This document shows positions 1 through 12,172 of a DNA stretch of 64,000 nucleotides, piece after piece (positions within the stretch are counted from its first letter, which is position 1; every line of letters begins with the position of its first letter). A program made the translations under genes and the position numbers. Location of the stretch: contig JAWPGT010000048.1 of NCBI GenBank assembly GCA_034638255.1, forward strand, positions 62,001-126,000, written 5' to 3'. This DNA comes from Coprinus comatus. Its lineage: Eukaryota > Basidiomycota > Agaricomycetes > Agaricales > Agaricaceae. A model generated the notes under the pieces. That model searched no databases. It was not told the DNA's origin and saw only the letters and a list, made by a program, of their open reading frames with translations.

Positions 1-3000
1 TTCTTCTTCTTCTTCTTCTTCTTCTCTCAACTCTTCAACTTCATCAACTTCATCAATTTCACTTAACCCACCCATATCCATATAACTATCAGTTAAGGGC
101 ACACCATCACCTAATGGAGAAGTAATAGGTCCTCCGGGAATGTTCGTACCAGTAGGACCACTCATACTGGTAGGAATACCACCACCCATAGGCATAGGAC
201 CACCCATAGGCATAGGCATAGGCATAGGCAAAGGACTACCTAAAGGCATCACATGTCTCCAATTATGTACATTCAAACTTTGAAGTCCTACAATTATAAC
301 AGGTACAACTGAATTCGTTGTTGTTGTTTCTGTTGTATTTGAAGGTGTTCCTGTTTCTGTTGTATTCGAAGGTGATGATGTTGATGTTGAAGGTTCGGAA
401 TTAGATGTAGATGTAGATGAGGTAGGAGTTGAAGTTGAAGTTGAAGTTGAAGTCGATAAACCAGTGGTAGTAGTAGTAGCAGCGGTAGTAGGATTCCCAA
501 GTCTAGTAGCAGAAGCCGCTATTTCAGGAAACCTGTACAACCTCCACCAATTAATTCGACCATTTTCATCTATACTTCCATTTATTGTTCTTCCTCCAGC
601 TGCTTCTGTTGCTTCTGTTGCTCCTTCTGCTGCTCCTTCTGCTGTCGCTGTCGCTGTTGCTATTGTTGGTCCTGTTGTTGGTCCTGTAGCATTTTCACCT
701 GTTCCCATTGTCGGACTACTTTCTGTAACATCGGCTTGAACAGTTCCATCATCATCATCATTTTGAGTCCGAGTCCGAGTTTGATTTTGATTTTGATTTT
801 CAACTGGAGACGAAGGCGAAAGTGAAGGAACTTCAGGAACTTCAAACGAAATAGGAGAAGATTCGAAATTAGATTCAGAACCAGAGCCAGATCAGATCCA
901 GAATCGGATTCAAATTCGGATTGTGATTGTGAATGTGTTTCTGATTCAGGTGAATTTGAAAAAGTAGGTGAATTTAAAGGAGAAAATGAAGATGATGATT
1001 CAGTAGAAACAATAGGTAAAGGTGTTGTTCGAAGTATAGGTGTTGGAGGAGGTAATAGGACAGGTGAACCTGAACCTGAACCTGAACTCGAATCCGAAGT
1101 TGGGGTTAAGGAAGAAGGTGATTCAATGATTGGTTTAGTTGGAGTAGGTATAGGCAGGGATGTAGGTGTTGATGCAGATGTAGATGCAGGCGTCGATGTA
1201 GGCGTCGATGTAGATGATGTAGATGTAACTGGGGTTACGTCGTGTGCAAAGGACTGAGAAGGTACAGGTCTTGATTCTGATTCTAAAAAAAGCACAACGT
1301 TAAAAAAAATTAATATCATATCCGGATTTCCTTAAATAAATTGAAAAAAAAAAGAGACAACATACCTTCGTTATACCTAACACCAACCCCACCACTCTCA
1401 CCCATAACAGTCCCAACCTCCGTTTCAGTCTCCATTTCAGTTTCAGTCTCAGTCTCATTGTCCATCTCGGTTTCCGTATCACTATCAACATCATTTGAAG
1501 TTGAAGTTGAAGTTGTAGACGTAGATGAAGTAGTAGAACCAAGAGTAGCAGTAACAGGTGTTGTTGAAGTAATCGTAGAATCAGTAGTAGGTACAGGTGT
1601 TGTCGAAGCACCAGTTGTCGAAGTATTCGGAGTAGTCGAAACAACAGGTAAAGTCAAAGCAACTCTCAAATCATCCTGCAACTCTATCAAAAACCTTTCA
1701 AAACTACCTTCAGGAGGTAACTCTCTTTCTCCTTCTCTTTCTCTTTCTCTTTCTCTACGTCTCTCATCACTTCCACGTCCTCTTCTCTCCCTCCTCCTTT
1801 CATCTCCTTCTCCACTAGTATTAGTATTAGCATTAGTAGTTGATTCTGACCTAATCCCAGAACCAATCCTAGTACCACTACCAATCCCAGATCCAATCCC
1901 AGATCCAATCCCAGAACCACTACCAATAGCAGAACCAGAAGGTCCCAAACCAAGTCCAATATCAAAAGCTCTAGCCATCTCAGCTAACATTTGTTCTCTA
2001 GTAACAACAAATCTTTCCCTATCCCTATCCCTATCCCTATCGTTGGTTTCAACAATTGTTGAATCATCCACACCACCAGGACCGGAGTTGGACGGAGGAG
2101 TAAAGGTAGGAACTGGGGTTGGAGTTGGCGTTGATACCGAATTCGAATCCCGATGAGAAAGATGTGAATGTGAAGTAGAATGGGGTGAAATAGAAGGATC
2201 TGAAGTAGGAATAAATGGAGAAGAAGATCTCGATGAATCATTAACAATGGTGGTGTTGTTATTAGTATCAGTGGTGTTGGGTGTATTATTCCCAGAATTA
2301 ACCCCAGAATTGTTTTCAGAACTATTCCCAGAATTGTTCCCAGATCCACTTCTTAATCCCAATCTTTCTCTAATCATACCCCAAGCTTGTCTCATTCTTT
2401 CAGCTCTACCAGCAGATGATAAATCTGTTATACTATGTCCATTTCCATTTCCATTTTCATCTCCATCTCCATTTGCGGTTCCGGTTGCATTTGGGTTGGG
2501 AGGCGTAGACGTAGACGAAGCAGGCGTAGATGTTGATGTTGAAGTAGATCGATTATGAGAACCCGAGGAAAAAGGTGAAGGTGATAAAGTTGAACCAACG
2601 TTATTATTAGAACCCAGAGCCGCAGTCGCGTCCGCAGTTGCAGTCGCATCTGTAGTTGTAGTCGTAGAAGGAGGAGAAGAAAGTATAGGTTCAGAAGATC
2701 CAGTTAACAAAGAAGCTGCAGTAGCTGCTGCTGCAACACTAAAAAACAAGAAAAAAGAAAACCAAGTTAACACAGTCGTGATTGTGATTATTATATATAT
2801 ATATAAAACGTACCTTAATAAAGTTCCTAAAACTTCAATACTCGTATTCGATATCACCGTTTGTCTTTGTCCTTGTCCTTGTCCTTGGTTTTGACTTTGA
2901 CTTTGACCTTGAGATTGAGATTGTCGACGATGACGATGGCGATGAGGTCTAGATTCACGATTCGAACTAGTACCCGCATTGACATTACCATTGGAATTGT

Positions 3001-4692
3001 GATTGGGAGTGGGATTGGTTGCATTAGAACTTGAATCAGCCACCTGTTCACTGGAATCTTCATCATCTACACCTGCGCCAACACGAACCTCTTCCCCTTC
3101 CCCTTCCCCTTCTTCGTGTTCTTCTTCATTATCATTATTAGGCGTAGAAACACCAGAACCCAAACCGCTCTCATCCAACTCTAAACCCATCAAATTCCTA
3201 ATACCCTCCTCTTCCCCCCTTTCTCTTTCCCTTTCTCTTTGACGTTCACTTCGATGACCAAGTAAAGCACTCAACCTATTCCTCCTTCTTCCACTCCCAC
3301 TTCCATTTCCATTTCCATTAGTCGATGTAGAGGTAGAAGTAGATGTAGATGTAGACGTAGACATAGCGTTCCCATTCCTACTAACATTCCCATTCCTACC
3401 ACTCCTACTCCTACTCGTATTCATATTCGCATTGGTATTGGTATTTCCATCCACTTCTTCATCAGAAGATCGAGAAACATCAGTAGTGTGTACTATACCC
3501 TGAACAACAACAAGAGTTCCAGGTGGAGGAAATGGTCTTCTTCCTCCCATCCCCGTTCCTGTTCCCGTTCCTGTTCCTGTTTCCGCCCCCGCTGCTGGTC
3601 CTGTTGAGGGTCCTGATGATGGTCCTGATCCTGATCCTGTCGTTGGGCCTGATCCTGGTGCTGTGCCTGGCACTGTACCCAGTGTTGGAGTTGATGCAGA
3701 TGTGGATGTGGATGTGGATGGAGTTGATGGAGTTTGAGTTGAAATTGAAATTGGAGTTGAAAGCGGTGTAGCTACGGAAGTAGAAGAAGGAGGAGGAGGA
3801 GGAGGAGGAAGAGTTGATGATTCAGATGATGGAGGCAGCAATGGTGGTATCGATGATGGTGAAGGTTGTTCAAGGAATGTAGTAGTAGTAGGCAATTGAG
3901 GTTCTGTTATATCAGAAGATGACAATTGTAGTTGTGTAGGCAGTGTTGGAATTGGAGTTAAAGTTCTAGTCGATTGTGATTGAGATTGAGATTGAAATGG
4001 TGTAGGATTAATACCAGCAGAACTAGAACTAGAACTAGAACCAGAACTAGATTCCTGTTATTCAATTATTCAGTATTTTATTATAAAAATAAGAAAAAAA
4101 AAGTTACTTCAATTTCTTCCTCTTCAACAACTCCAACTCTTTCCTTTCCTTTTCCTTTTCCTCTATCATTCCTTGTCTGTTCTTTATCCTTATCTTTATC
4201 CTTCTCCAACCACTTTAAACTCTTTCTCCAAGATGCTCTTTTCTTAATATTCCTATCACCACCACCATCACTAACTACCCTTCTTCTTCCAAGTTCCGGA
4301 GAAGGTCCAGGTCCAAGTCCAAGTCCAAGTCCAAGGTCAACTTCATTCGTAGTCGTAGTCGTAGTCATAGTAGTAGTAGGTGTAATGGTAACAGGTGTCG
4401 TAACAGGTGTAGACGACAACCTTGACGATTTCCTTGAATTAAAAGTTGAACTTGTTGAAGAGGAAGAAGAAGAAATAACACTTTTAACTCTTCTCCTCAT
4501 ACTTTTACCAATTCCTGATACTCTACTGTTATTCCCATTATTGTTCCCAGTATTAGTATCAGTACCATTGATTCTACCACTCGTATTCGTATTTGTATTT
4601 CTTCCACTTTCAGTCCCATTCCCATCCTCAACCTCGGGTTCATCGTTTGTTCCCCTTTGAATAGACGTACTATGAGTTTGACCCATAATCAC
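1..4692 (-). CDS. Large low-complexity protein, RING-finger E3 ligase candidate, 3' end beyond window
   Basis: Four exons are visible: 4692-4108, 4054-2814, 2738-1366 and 1282 to the left edge. The introns (GTAACT, GTACGT and GTATGT donors, TAG/CAG acceptors) keep frame. The protein is Ser/Thr/Gly/Asn-rich with long dipeptide runs. Conserved islands stand out: PPGTLVVVQGIVHTTD, FERFLIELQDDLRVAL, NWWRLYRFP and VVPVIIVGLQ. I recall these islands from large basidiomycete proteins ending in a C-terminal RING domain; that domain would lie left of base 1, so the RING call is inference. The second Met (4686) gives MGQTHS, an N-myristoylation-type start (Gly2, Ser6), and may be preferred to Met 4692. 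Near 891-894 the reading frame must shift by one base to continue: the frame of exon 4 runs to a stop near 660, while another frame with the same Ser/Thr/Pro/Gly composition carries NWWRLYRFP and stays open to base 1. Confidence 0.55.
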
Positions 4693-5434
4693 CTCGTCTT
4701 CTAACTTGTTCTTGTTTCAAATTTCGAGAGAGAGACTTGGTCACTCGTGGTTCCCCACAACAGACGTTTCTAGATTAGAAGAAGAAGCAGAAGAAGAAGA
4801 AAAAGAGTTAAAGCTCTTGTATCGTGTGTGTGTGTCGTATACGGCAAAAGAAAAAGTGTGTGTAAAAGTGAAGAGGAAGGGAATATGTGGAGAGTGATGA
4901 GTAAGTTGTAAGCGAAGTGTGTGTAGTTGTGTAGTTGTGTTACGCTAGGGATTAAAGGGGGTTCGTCACTTGTAATGTCACAAAAATATATTATTTTATT
5001 ATTCATCGATGACTGGAATTTACCAGTTGAATCATATGAACATTGAAAACATAATTCAAAGTACTAACGATCCTCAAAAACCGTACATACTACAATATAA
5101 ATACACAAAACACATAAAAGCCTAGTACATATTTTTTACAAACTCACTCAACGCAAAGCAAAAACAGAAACAAAAAAGGCACAAAAAAAAGCACAAAAAA
5201 CGAGCAAAAAAAAAAACAGGTCCAATCGGGAACCTTCCAAGATATTCCAAGCAAAATCCAAGAAAGAAAAAAAAAGAATTCAAAAACAACAACAACTTTT
5301 CAAGAGGGTCCAAATCCAAGTCCGTAAATTCTTACCCTCTCTTCTCAAAAACCCCAAAACCCCAAATCCAAACCAAAACTCCAACGCCAGTAACCAACTT
5401 CCAACTCCAACTCCAACTCCGTATCACATCACAT
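4693..5434. other. Intergenic region upstream of the RING-like gene
   Basis: This stretch separates the start of the RING-like gene from the stop of the F-box gene, both on the minus strand. The part next to the RING-like start is purine-rich on the plus strand with short GTGTG and GTTGT runs; 5120-5300 is A-rich on the plus strand and probably holds the 3' untranslated end of the F-box gene. No convincing gene was seen. Confidence 0.5.
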
Positions 5435-8075
5435 CTACCAAACCCTCCCATCAAACCCATTAACAATCCTAACCTTCAACCCGCTACTCTCCAATTCTTC
5501 AATCTCCTCTCTTATACCCTCCAACCCATCTTTATGAACTTGACATGTTAATTCCAAGGTTATTGAATTCAACGTTGGTAATGGCGTTGGTCTTATCGTT
5601 GGTATTAGCGCTGACGTTGATTCGGGATTCGAGTAGGAGTCGAAAGAGTATGAATTCGAGTAAGAAGAATGTGATTGAGATTGAGAAATTAAATCAAGTT
5701 GACGTTTATGTCTTGATTTGATCATATCCATCACAAACGTTGGAAAATGTACATCACTTGGATTAGTCCCCATAAACTCCAATTTTTGAAGATTTGGTAA
5801 AAACATTTCTTTTTCTGGTTCCATTTCCATTTCCATTTCTTCTTCTTCTTCTTCTCCATCTTGACCTCGAACTTGACTTGGAACTTGACCCCAATCCTGA
5901 CTTTGACTTTGACTTTGACCTTGACTTTGACCCCGATCCTGACCATGACCATGACCTTGATAATCATCCTCACAACTAAAATCTCTCAATAAACATCTAA
6001 CAAACTCCATATCATGTTCATTCACAACTCTCAACACTTTCAATTCCTTTCCTAACCCTCTTCTACCACTCACATTCCTATTCCTATTCACATTCCTCTT
6101 CACATTCACACTCTGATTCGTATTCACATTCACATTCACATTCACATTCACGTTTTCCCTTTTCCTTTTCCCTTTCCTTTCCTTTTTCTTCTTTTTCCTC
6201 CTCCTCCTCCATGCGCATTCCCATAATACCCATTTCCATACCCATTACCACCATAAACACTACCACCACTACCACCACTACCACTCCCATAACAAAAATC
6301 CAAAACTTCCCAAACCAATCCCCATTCACATCCAAAATCAAAATCCAACTCTTCAACATCCAAACTCCATTCAGTCAACATCCTAACCAACATTTTACCT
6401 ATATAATTCCTCCACCCTTCCCTATTATTATTATTACCATCGTTATTACCATTGTTATTGGTATTGTTGTTAATAGGGTTGTTGTTAAGGTTGTTGTTGT
6501 TGATGTGGTTATCATAACGCAGTTTTAGTTTTAGTCGTTTGAGTGAAGGAAATCGTATACGTTCGAATAATTGGAATTCCCATGCGTCTCCGCGTATGAC
6601 CATTTTAGAGAAGTTAGATGATGTAAAAGGAGTGGTGGATCTTTATATGTTGTTCCTCCTCCTCCTCCTCCTCCGGTGACGGTATTGGTGATATTGGTGG
6701 GAGATGAATTTCCTATTCCTAAACCGTTATTTCCACTTCCACTTCCACTTCCACTTCCACTAGCACTCCCATTCATATTCGTATTCGTATTCCCCACAGA
6801 AGCCAATGTAGAAGTCGGAATTGGAACAGGAACAGGAATAGGAATAGGATTAGCAGTAGGCAAAGGATGAAATTCAGCATTCGAAAGTACCCTTCTAAAT
6901 TCACAATCAATCAACCTAGGACACCTTTTCAACATTTCACTACATTCATCAATAGATACCCAAGATACTTTTAAATGAGTTATAATATCCCAAGGTAAAT
7001 GAATAGCACTTAAAAATGTGTTGTCGAGTGTTATGTTGGTTAAGAATGGTGATGATGAGAATATGTCTATTGTTTGTTGTTCTCTTGAGTTATCGTATGG
7101 ACATAACCAGAGTGTTGTTATATTTGAGGTGTCGAAGTTTGGTTTTTGGATTGGTGGTGGTATTGTTATTGTTGTTGTCGTTGTTGTCGATGAAGATGAA
7201 GATGAGGAAGAGGAAGAGGAAGATGGTAAAAAAGTATTCAAAGACCTTTGCATCAACACTCTATTCCTAATCTTCGTAATCCATTCCGGTGGTAAGCCAT
7301 CAATCTTCAATCTACCCAACCTCATACCACAATCCAAAAAAACATCAAGCACATCTTCAGAAGGAATACAATCCCCATCCAATCTATCCCTTCCTTCATC
7401 ACCATTCGGAAATATCAACGAAATCGAAACCAAACAATTCGAACATCGTTCAATTAACGTTTTTAATGCTTCTGCGTTTATGGTTTGTTGAGATTGATAT
7501 AATGTGAATGAAATGGATGTCCATAAGTTTGGTGTTGATAACGCTATGAATCGCCATTGATGACATATCGATGAAAGTAGGAATGGTGTTGTTGGATATG
7601 TTAATCCTCCTCTTCCTCCTCCTCCTCCTCCTCCTCCGCTTAACCCCGTATTATGTCCGTTAACACCAACAACACTCGATCCTCCTTCATTTGAATTGGA
7701 ATATGAGCTGGAATTATCACTAGACCCTTCAAAATCTCCACCTCCACCTCCACCACCCTCAGAACCAGTACAAGCCTCCTTGAATATCGTTGACAAAATC
7801 TCAAAAGGCAAAACAACAGTTGAAGCTCCAATATAATTCAACCTCCTCTTCAACCCAACTCTCTTCTTCATCAACCTTTCAATTTCATAATCCACCTTTT
7901 TAATTGAATCTTGAATGTATATTATTTCATCTGTTGTTGATTTGAATGATAGTCCTGGGATGGGTGTGTATGGATTTTGGATTGATATTTCGGCAGGATA
8001 TGGATATGAAGATGAGTTGGAATGTATGTTAGGTTCCTCGATTTTGGATTTACATCTTTCACAGATAATCGCCAT
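5435..8075 (-). CDS. F-box domain protein, reading frame interrupted in low-complexity sequence
   Basis: Translation from ATG 8075 (MAIICERCKSKIEE) gives a paired-Cys N-terminus, a basic helix (about residues 65-95), then the F-box: VVLPFEILSTIFKEAC, and after a Gly/Ser-rich insert FLLSSICHQWRFIALS and PNLWTSISF. Basidiomycete F-box proteins of this type are substrate receptors for SCF ubiquitin ligases. Downstream are weak leucine-rich segments (LTSLKW, FPSLKRLKLKL, LKVLRVV, LPNLQKLEF, SGLKVRIV). The frame is not continuous: LTSLKW and GDAWEFQLFERIRFPSLKRL lie in different frames at about 6588-6596, and a second switch is needed in the A/G-rich tract at 6150-6205 before the last 239 codons. 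No intron fits either place. The gene may be real with assembly indels, or a recent pseudogene. Confidence 0.65.
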
Positions 8076-8153
8076 TGTTGTGTGATGAGGTTGGAGAGGG
8101 TAACGATGACGATCAATCAATATATAAAAGTATTATTTGCACTTGTATTTATC

Positions 8154-9651
8154 TCAAGAATATCTACCAGGATAATAATCAACGGTACATCTATCCGTAG
8201 CAACCCAAGGTAATTCGTCAATCCTCTTAACAAATTCTTTAACCTTTTTCCAAGAAAAACTATCATGTAACCTATCCATTGGCATACGTGCATAATCCGA
8301 TGTTCTTTCTAATTCCGGTTCATCTACCTCTTCTTCTTCTATGCCAGTACTTGTATGAGATTGATTAAACGTTGGAATTCGAGGTGACCATCCTATTCCT
8401 CTTGGATTAGGTGGTGTAGATGGTATCACAGTAGTCATTGTAGATCCAGATGTAGTTGATGTTCGAGCCGAATGTCGAGATTGAGAATGTCTAGAACGAC
8501 TTGATATTCTTTCAACATCAGGAAGATGTGGACTTGGAGGAATAAAAGGTGGATAATCAACATGAACATATTCTTCATCAACACCCAAATCCTTTCCTTC
8601 CCCCACATTCCTATAATCATCATCATTCCCATACGTACTATATCCAAACTCTGGCACTTCAGACTCTCCCTCTTTATATGCATATACATCTCCATAATCA
8701 TAATTATAATCCGATTTAGGATCATAATACCCATATCCTTCTTTATACCCAGGACTCGGATATCCATGACCCAAATTATCCTCCGCATACACGATTTTCG
8801 GTTTTTGCTCTGCTTTTTCTTTTGATTTTTTCAATTTGGGTGTTTTGAATTTTAATTTTAATTTCAATTTGGGTTTTGATTTATTGGTATTAGTGGGGTT
8901 GACGTTGATGTTGGCGTTGGTATTGGTATTGTCAATAATAGGACCTCCATTCCAATTCCACTCCGAATTCCACTTCCAAACCCAATTACTCCCATCCCAA
9001 TTCCACCTTCCATATTGATTCCCATACTGATTTTGATTCTGATCCTGATTCCAGTTCTCGTTCTGGTACCCATTTTCATATTCATCATACCTATACCCAT
9101 CACCATAATCATAACTCTCGTTCCCATTCCCATTCCCATCTCTGCTAGTACCAACGCTCACACTACCAATACCAGAATCTCGAGTATAGTTATACTCATC
9201 ATCTTCAAATTGTTGTTGTTGTTGTTGTTGAAACTGCCATTCCCTCTCTTTCTCTCTCCTCTCTCTCCTCTCCCCTTTCTCTCTCTTTCTTCTTCTTCTC
9301 GCTCTTCTTCTTACCACCCTCACTACTCTTACTCTTCTTACTACTCTTCAAACTCCCAACACCAACACCAGTCAAATCACTCTCACCACTCCTCCTTTTC
9401 AACTCAGCTTCCTCTTCTAATTCATATATACCAGCTGAAAATGGAACATCTGGATCCACATTAAATGGATCTATCGGATTCGGACTTGGAATTGGAGTTG
9501 GTGTTGGTGTTGGTGTTTGAGTATTGTTATTGTTGATAGGTGAGTGAAGGTTCTGCTTTTGGTTTTGGTTTTGGTTTGGACTTGAATGATAATGTTGATG
9601 ATAATGATGTGAATATGGATTTGGACTTGGATTACGAAGTGGGATGTTCAT
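8154..9651 (-). CDS. Conserved hypothetical protein, Asn/Tyr/Gly-rich
   Basis: ATG 9651 opens MNIPLRNPSPNPYSHH, followed by His/Gln/Asn runs and a Lys/Glu/Arg-rich segment. A frame change is needed in the GA-rich tract at about 9240-9320; the second frame then runs 389 codons to 8154. That part contains a poly-Gln stretch, Asn/Trp/Tyr-rich repeats, a Lys-rich stretch and a conserved-looking C-terminus: FSWKKVKEFVKRIDELPW followed by a DRCTVDYYPG motif. I associate this ending with uncharacterised Agaricomycete proteins; no function is known to me. It is mostly disordered with no membrane segment. A purine-only intron could replace the frameshift, but no branch site or pyrimidine tract is visible. 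Confidence 0.6.
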
Positions 9652-10319
9652 TGTTGTTTTGAAAACAAATATAAAAAAAACGGTTGAGTGTTGAGTGTTG
9701 AACGATGGACGTTGAGTGTTTTATTTAATTTGAAAAAAAAGTGGTTGTTGTTGAGAATTAGCACTGAATACCGAGTTAATGAAGATCCAAGACCAGAGTA
9801 TTAAGCAAGGATTTCAAGCGTTTTTGTGATGAGCAAAAAAAACGGACAGGTATGATTGTGTGAATGCGGTATATTGATGTGAATGTGGTACGGCGCGATG
9901 TAATGATGTGATGTGTGTGTGTGTGGATTCGTGGATATGGATATGTTAAGGGTTTCCGATGTTGTAGCTCTTTGGTTTTCAAACGTTTCGGTGTAGTGTA
10001 GTGTGTAGTGTGTGGTGTGTGGTGCGTGGTGCGTGGTGTGAGGTGTGTAGTGGTTTCGTAAGATGTAGTACGCGAAGTGTAGTATCCGAAAAGGGAGATG
10101 TGTCTGAAGTGTAATCCGAAGTGTGGTGTGTGCGCCGTGTAGGTTAACGTTACGTCCTCCAAGGTCCGAGTAGTTGGCGTTACGCAGTAGTAGTTGATGG
10201 TTAGATGTTAACAAGTCTTAAAGCTCTAAAAGTATTCGTATTCGTATTCGTGGTTCGTTCTAAAGCAGTTTCGTGTGAAAGAAACATATGAACACAGCCT
10301 TTCCAAAAGAAGTATGTAG

Positions 10320-10571
10320 TTATCCCAAGGGAGACTCCCCAAGAGCTTCAAGAGCCTTGAGCACTGTATTCGTAGAGCCCTTATAACCCCGGATATTCAA
10401 GCCCCAGGTATAGCCCTCCAGAGCTCCCGCCGTGTAGACTTGACAACTTGATAAGCGCTCCAAGTCCGAAAAATCGTAATTGTAAGAGAAGAAATCGATA
10501 TAAGTAAAGTAACAGTTAACTGTACAATTAGAACTCCACTGACACGGACATTGATTGTCACGGTCACACAT
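10320..10571 (-). CDS. Small Cys-rich open frame, doubtful
   Basis: An 83-codon frame starts MCDRDNQCPCQW and has six Cys in the first 42 residues and a Tyr/Phe-rich middle. There is no signal peptide or recognisable domain. Unlike its surroundings it is not simple-sequence, which is the only reason to list it. It could be chance. Confidence 0.15.
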   Translation of the reverse strand: MCDRDNQCPCQWSSNCTVNCYFTYIDFFSYNYDFSDLERLSSCQVYTAGALEGYTWGLNIRGYKGSTNTVLKALEALGESPLG

Positions 10572-12002
10572 GAGATACGGATACGTGAGAGATCTGGAAT
10601 CTGGATTTTGCTCGGGGCGTCGGGCCGGATTTTGGGATGGGGGGAGTAAGTTATTAATATGTACCCCAGACTTTGCCCAGACTACATATGTTATGATTTA
10701 AGAAACTCTCTTCGGATTTTCCTTGCCAGGTCACAGGTGACCCACTGACACACTGACCGCTAACGCTCTCAGACTGACTCTCACAGCCCGCTCCGCGCCT
10801 AGACTCTATGTGGTGTCTACTAAATATATACATAAGAAGTATTTCCAAAATACCTCTTGAAAGTCAAGCTCAAGAGGTTATCCCACCCGGAATTTTTCCA
10901 CTTAGGGTACAATTGTTTTGTCAGGAGATTTGGAGAACCAAACTTGGGAATATGTTACACGTATATAGGAAAGGTTAATCTGTATGTGTATTTTGCGTTG
11001 AGTACGGAGGATTTGATTATAAAGAAGCAAAAGCAGAAGCAGAAGCACATATATAATTGTTAACCCGTTTTAAAAATATAATATCGGACTTCTGGCTCTG
11101 AAACTCCATCGATTATCGACTATCCCTACCCTTTGGAGCAGTCTGTCGATTCGGGTTTATGGTTTTTTAAAGTTATTCCACAACGCACAACATAATATTA
11201 GTTATACATAGTGCCTGTACATGACGAACAAAGTTTTATTTAAATTACTACTATACTCATCATACATACGTCCGGTCTCCAATCTCTAATATATGATATA
11301 ATATATACGCAAATCTCTCAACATATGGAAAAACTGGTTGGAGTAATCTATAAATAAATCATCCCTCAAATATATTCATTTTTTAATTTTTTAATCATGA
11401 CTTACGTCATTATTATTTAAAAAGAAAAATGCCAAGCCTGGAATGTTTTGTGTCTGATTTGGGCTCCGCCTCCATATACGTTCTTCCCTTGTTGTCGCTT
11501 GCTTTTTGCTTTCTGCATACTTAAAGCTTAGCCTTAACTCTTGACTCTGACTCTGACTCTTTAAGTTCTCTTGATTTTGAATATATAATAAGAAAAGAGG
11601 TATGTGTTGGTTATGCTTTTTTGTTTTTTTCTTGTTTTTTTGTTTTGTTTTTTGTTTACGCTGACTTGAAGTTTTTTTTTTTTGAGTGTAGCCCCTTCAA
11701 CTTGCCTTTAACTATAACGCATTGATCCTGCGTTGTGACGGACCCAAAGTTGGAAATATCAAGCAATTTCAGAGACGACGATTTATTGAATACGTGCTAC
11801 GTAGGACTTTTGGAGAGTCTGGAACCATTGTTTGGCAACCCACCATAACATAACGAGTTGCGTTCATTTATCCAATAATTCAAGGTTTCAACATTCAACG
11901 TTGTACTTGATTGAAGGCGTCTCTCTCTTGTTTACCCTTCAGTTACTGCTAACGTTGGGCCTCTACAATCACGAACAAGAGAAGGCGGAAAACGAACGGA
12001 CA

Positions 12003-12033
12003 CGAACTCGAACTCGAACTCGAACTCGAACGC
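12003..12033 (+). repeat. CGAACT microsatellite
   Basis: Hexanucleotide CGAACT is repeated about five times in the presumed 5' leader of the DUF202 gene. Confidence 0.8.
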
Positions 12034-12172
12034 GGACACAAAACTCGAACAAAGACACGGACGCGACCAGGAAGAGCAGAGCTTTTTTTTTTTTTAAACG
12101 TGGATACGAACCTTTTCGAAGTAGACGACGCTAGAAAAAAAAAACGACAAACGATAAACGATAAAGATAAAA

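Larger units (their letters stand above)
9652..12172. other. 2.5-kb divergent intergenic region with simple-sequence tracts
   Basis: This region lies between the divergent start codons at 9651 (minus) and 12173 (plus), so it holds both promoters. 9880-10140 is a degenerate GTGTG/GTAGTG tract whose open frames are low-complexity artefacts. 11,580-11,690 is T-rich. 12,003-12,033 is a (CGAACT)n run about 140 nt upstream of the DUF202 start. A single Cys-rich frame (10,320-10,571) is listed separately. I see no tRNA or other RNA gene. Confidence 0.5.

Noticed and set aside
1341..2156. Plus-strand frame of 271 codons antisense to the RING-like gene
   Set aside because: It is a product of dipeptide-repeat codons being open on both strands; it lacks conserved islands, and the minus strand has the splice sites.
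3980..4660. Plus-strand frame of 226 codons
   Set aside because: Antisense shadow of exon 1 of the RING-like gene, low-complexity Leu/Val/Pro.
9776..10214. Two overlapping His/Thr-rich minus-strand frames
   Set aside because: They translate a GTGTG-type simple repeat in different frames; no gene-like features.
11832..12134. Frame just upstream of the DUF202 gene
   Set aside because: It is dominated by the CGAACT repeat and lies in the presumed 5' leader of the DUF202 gene.
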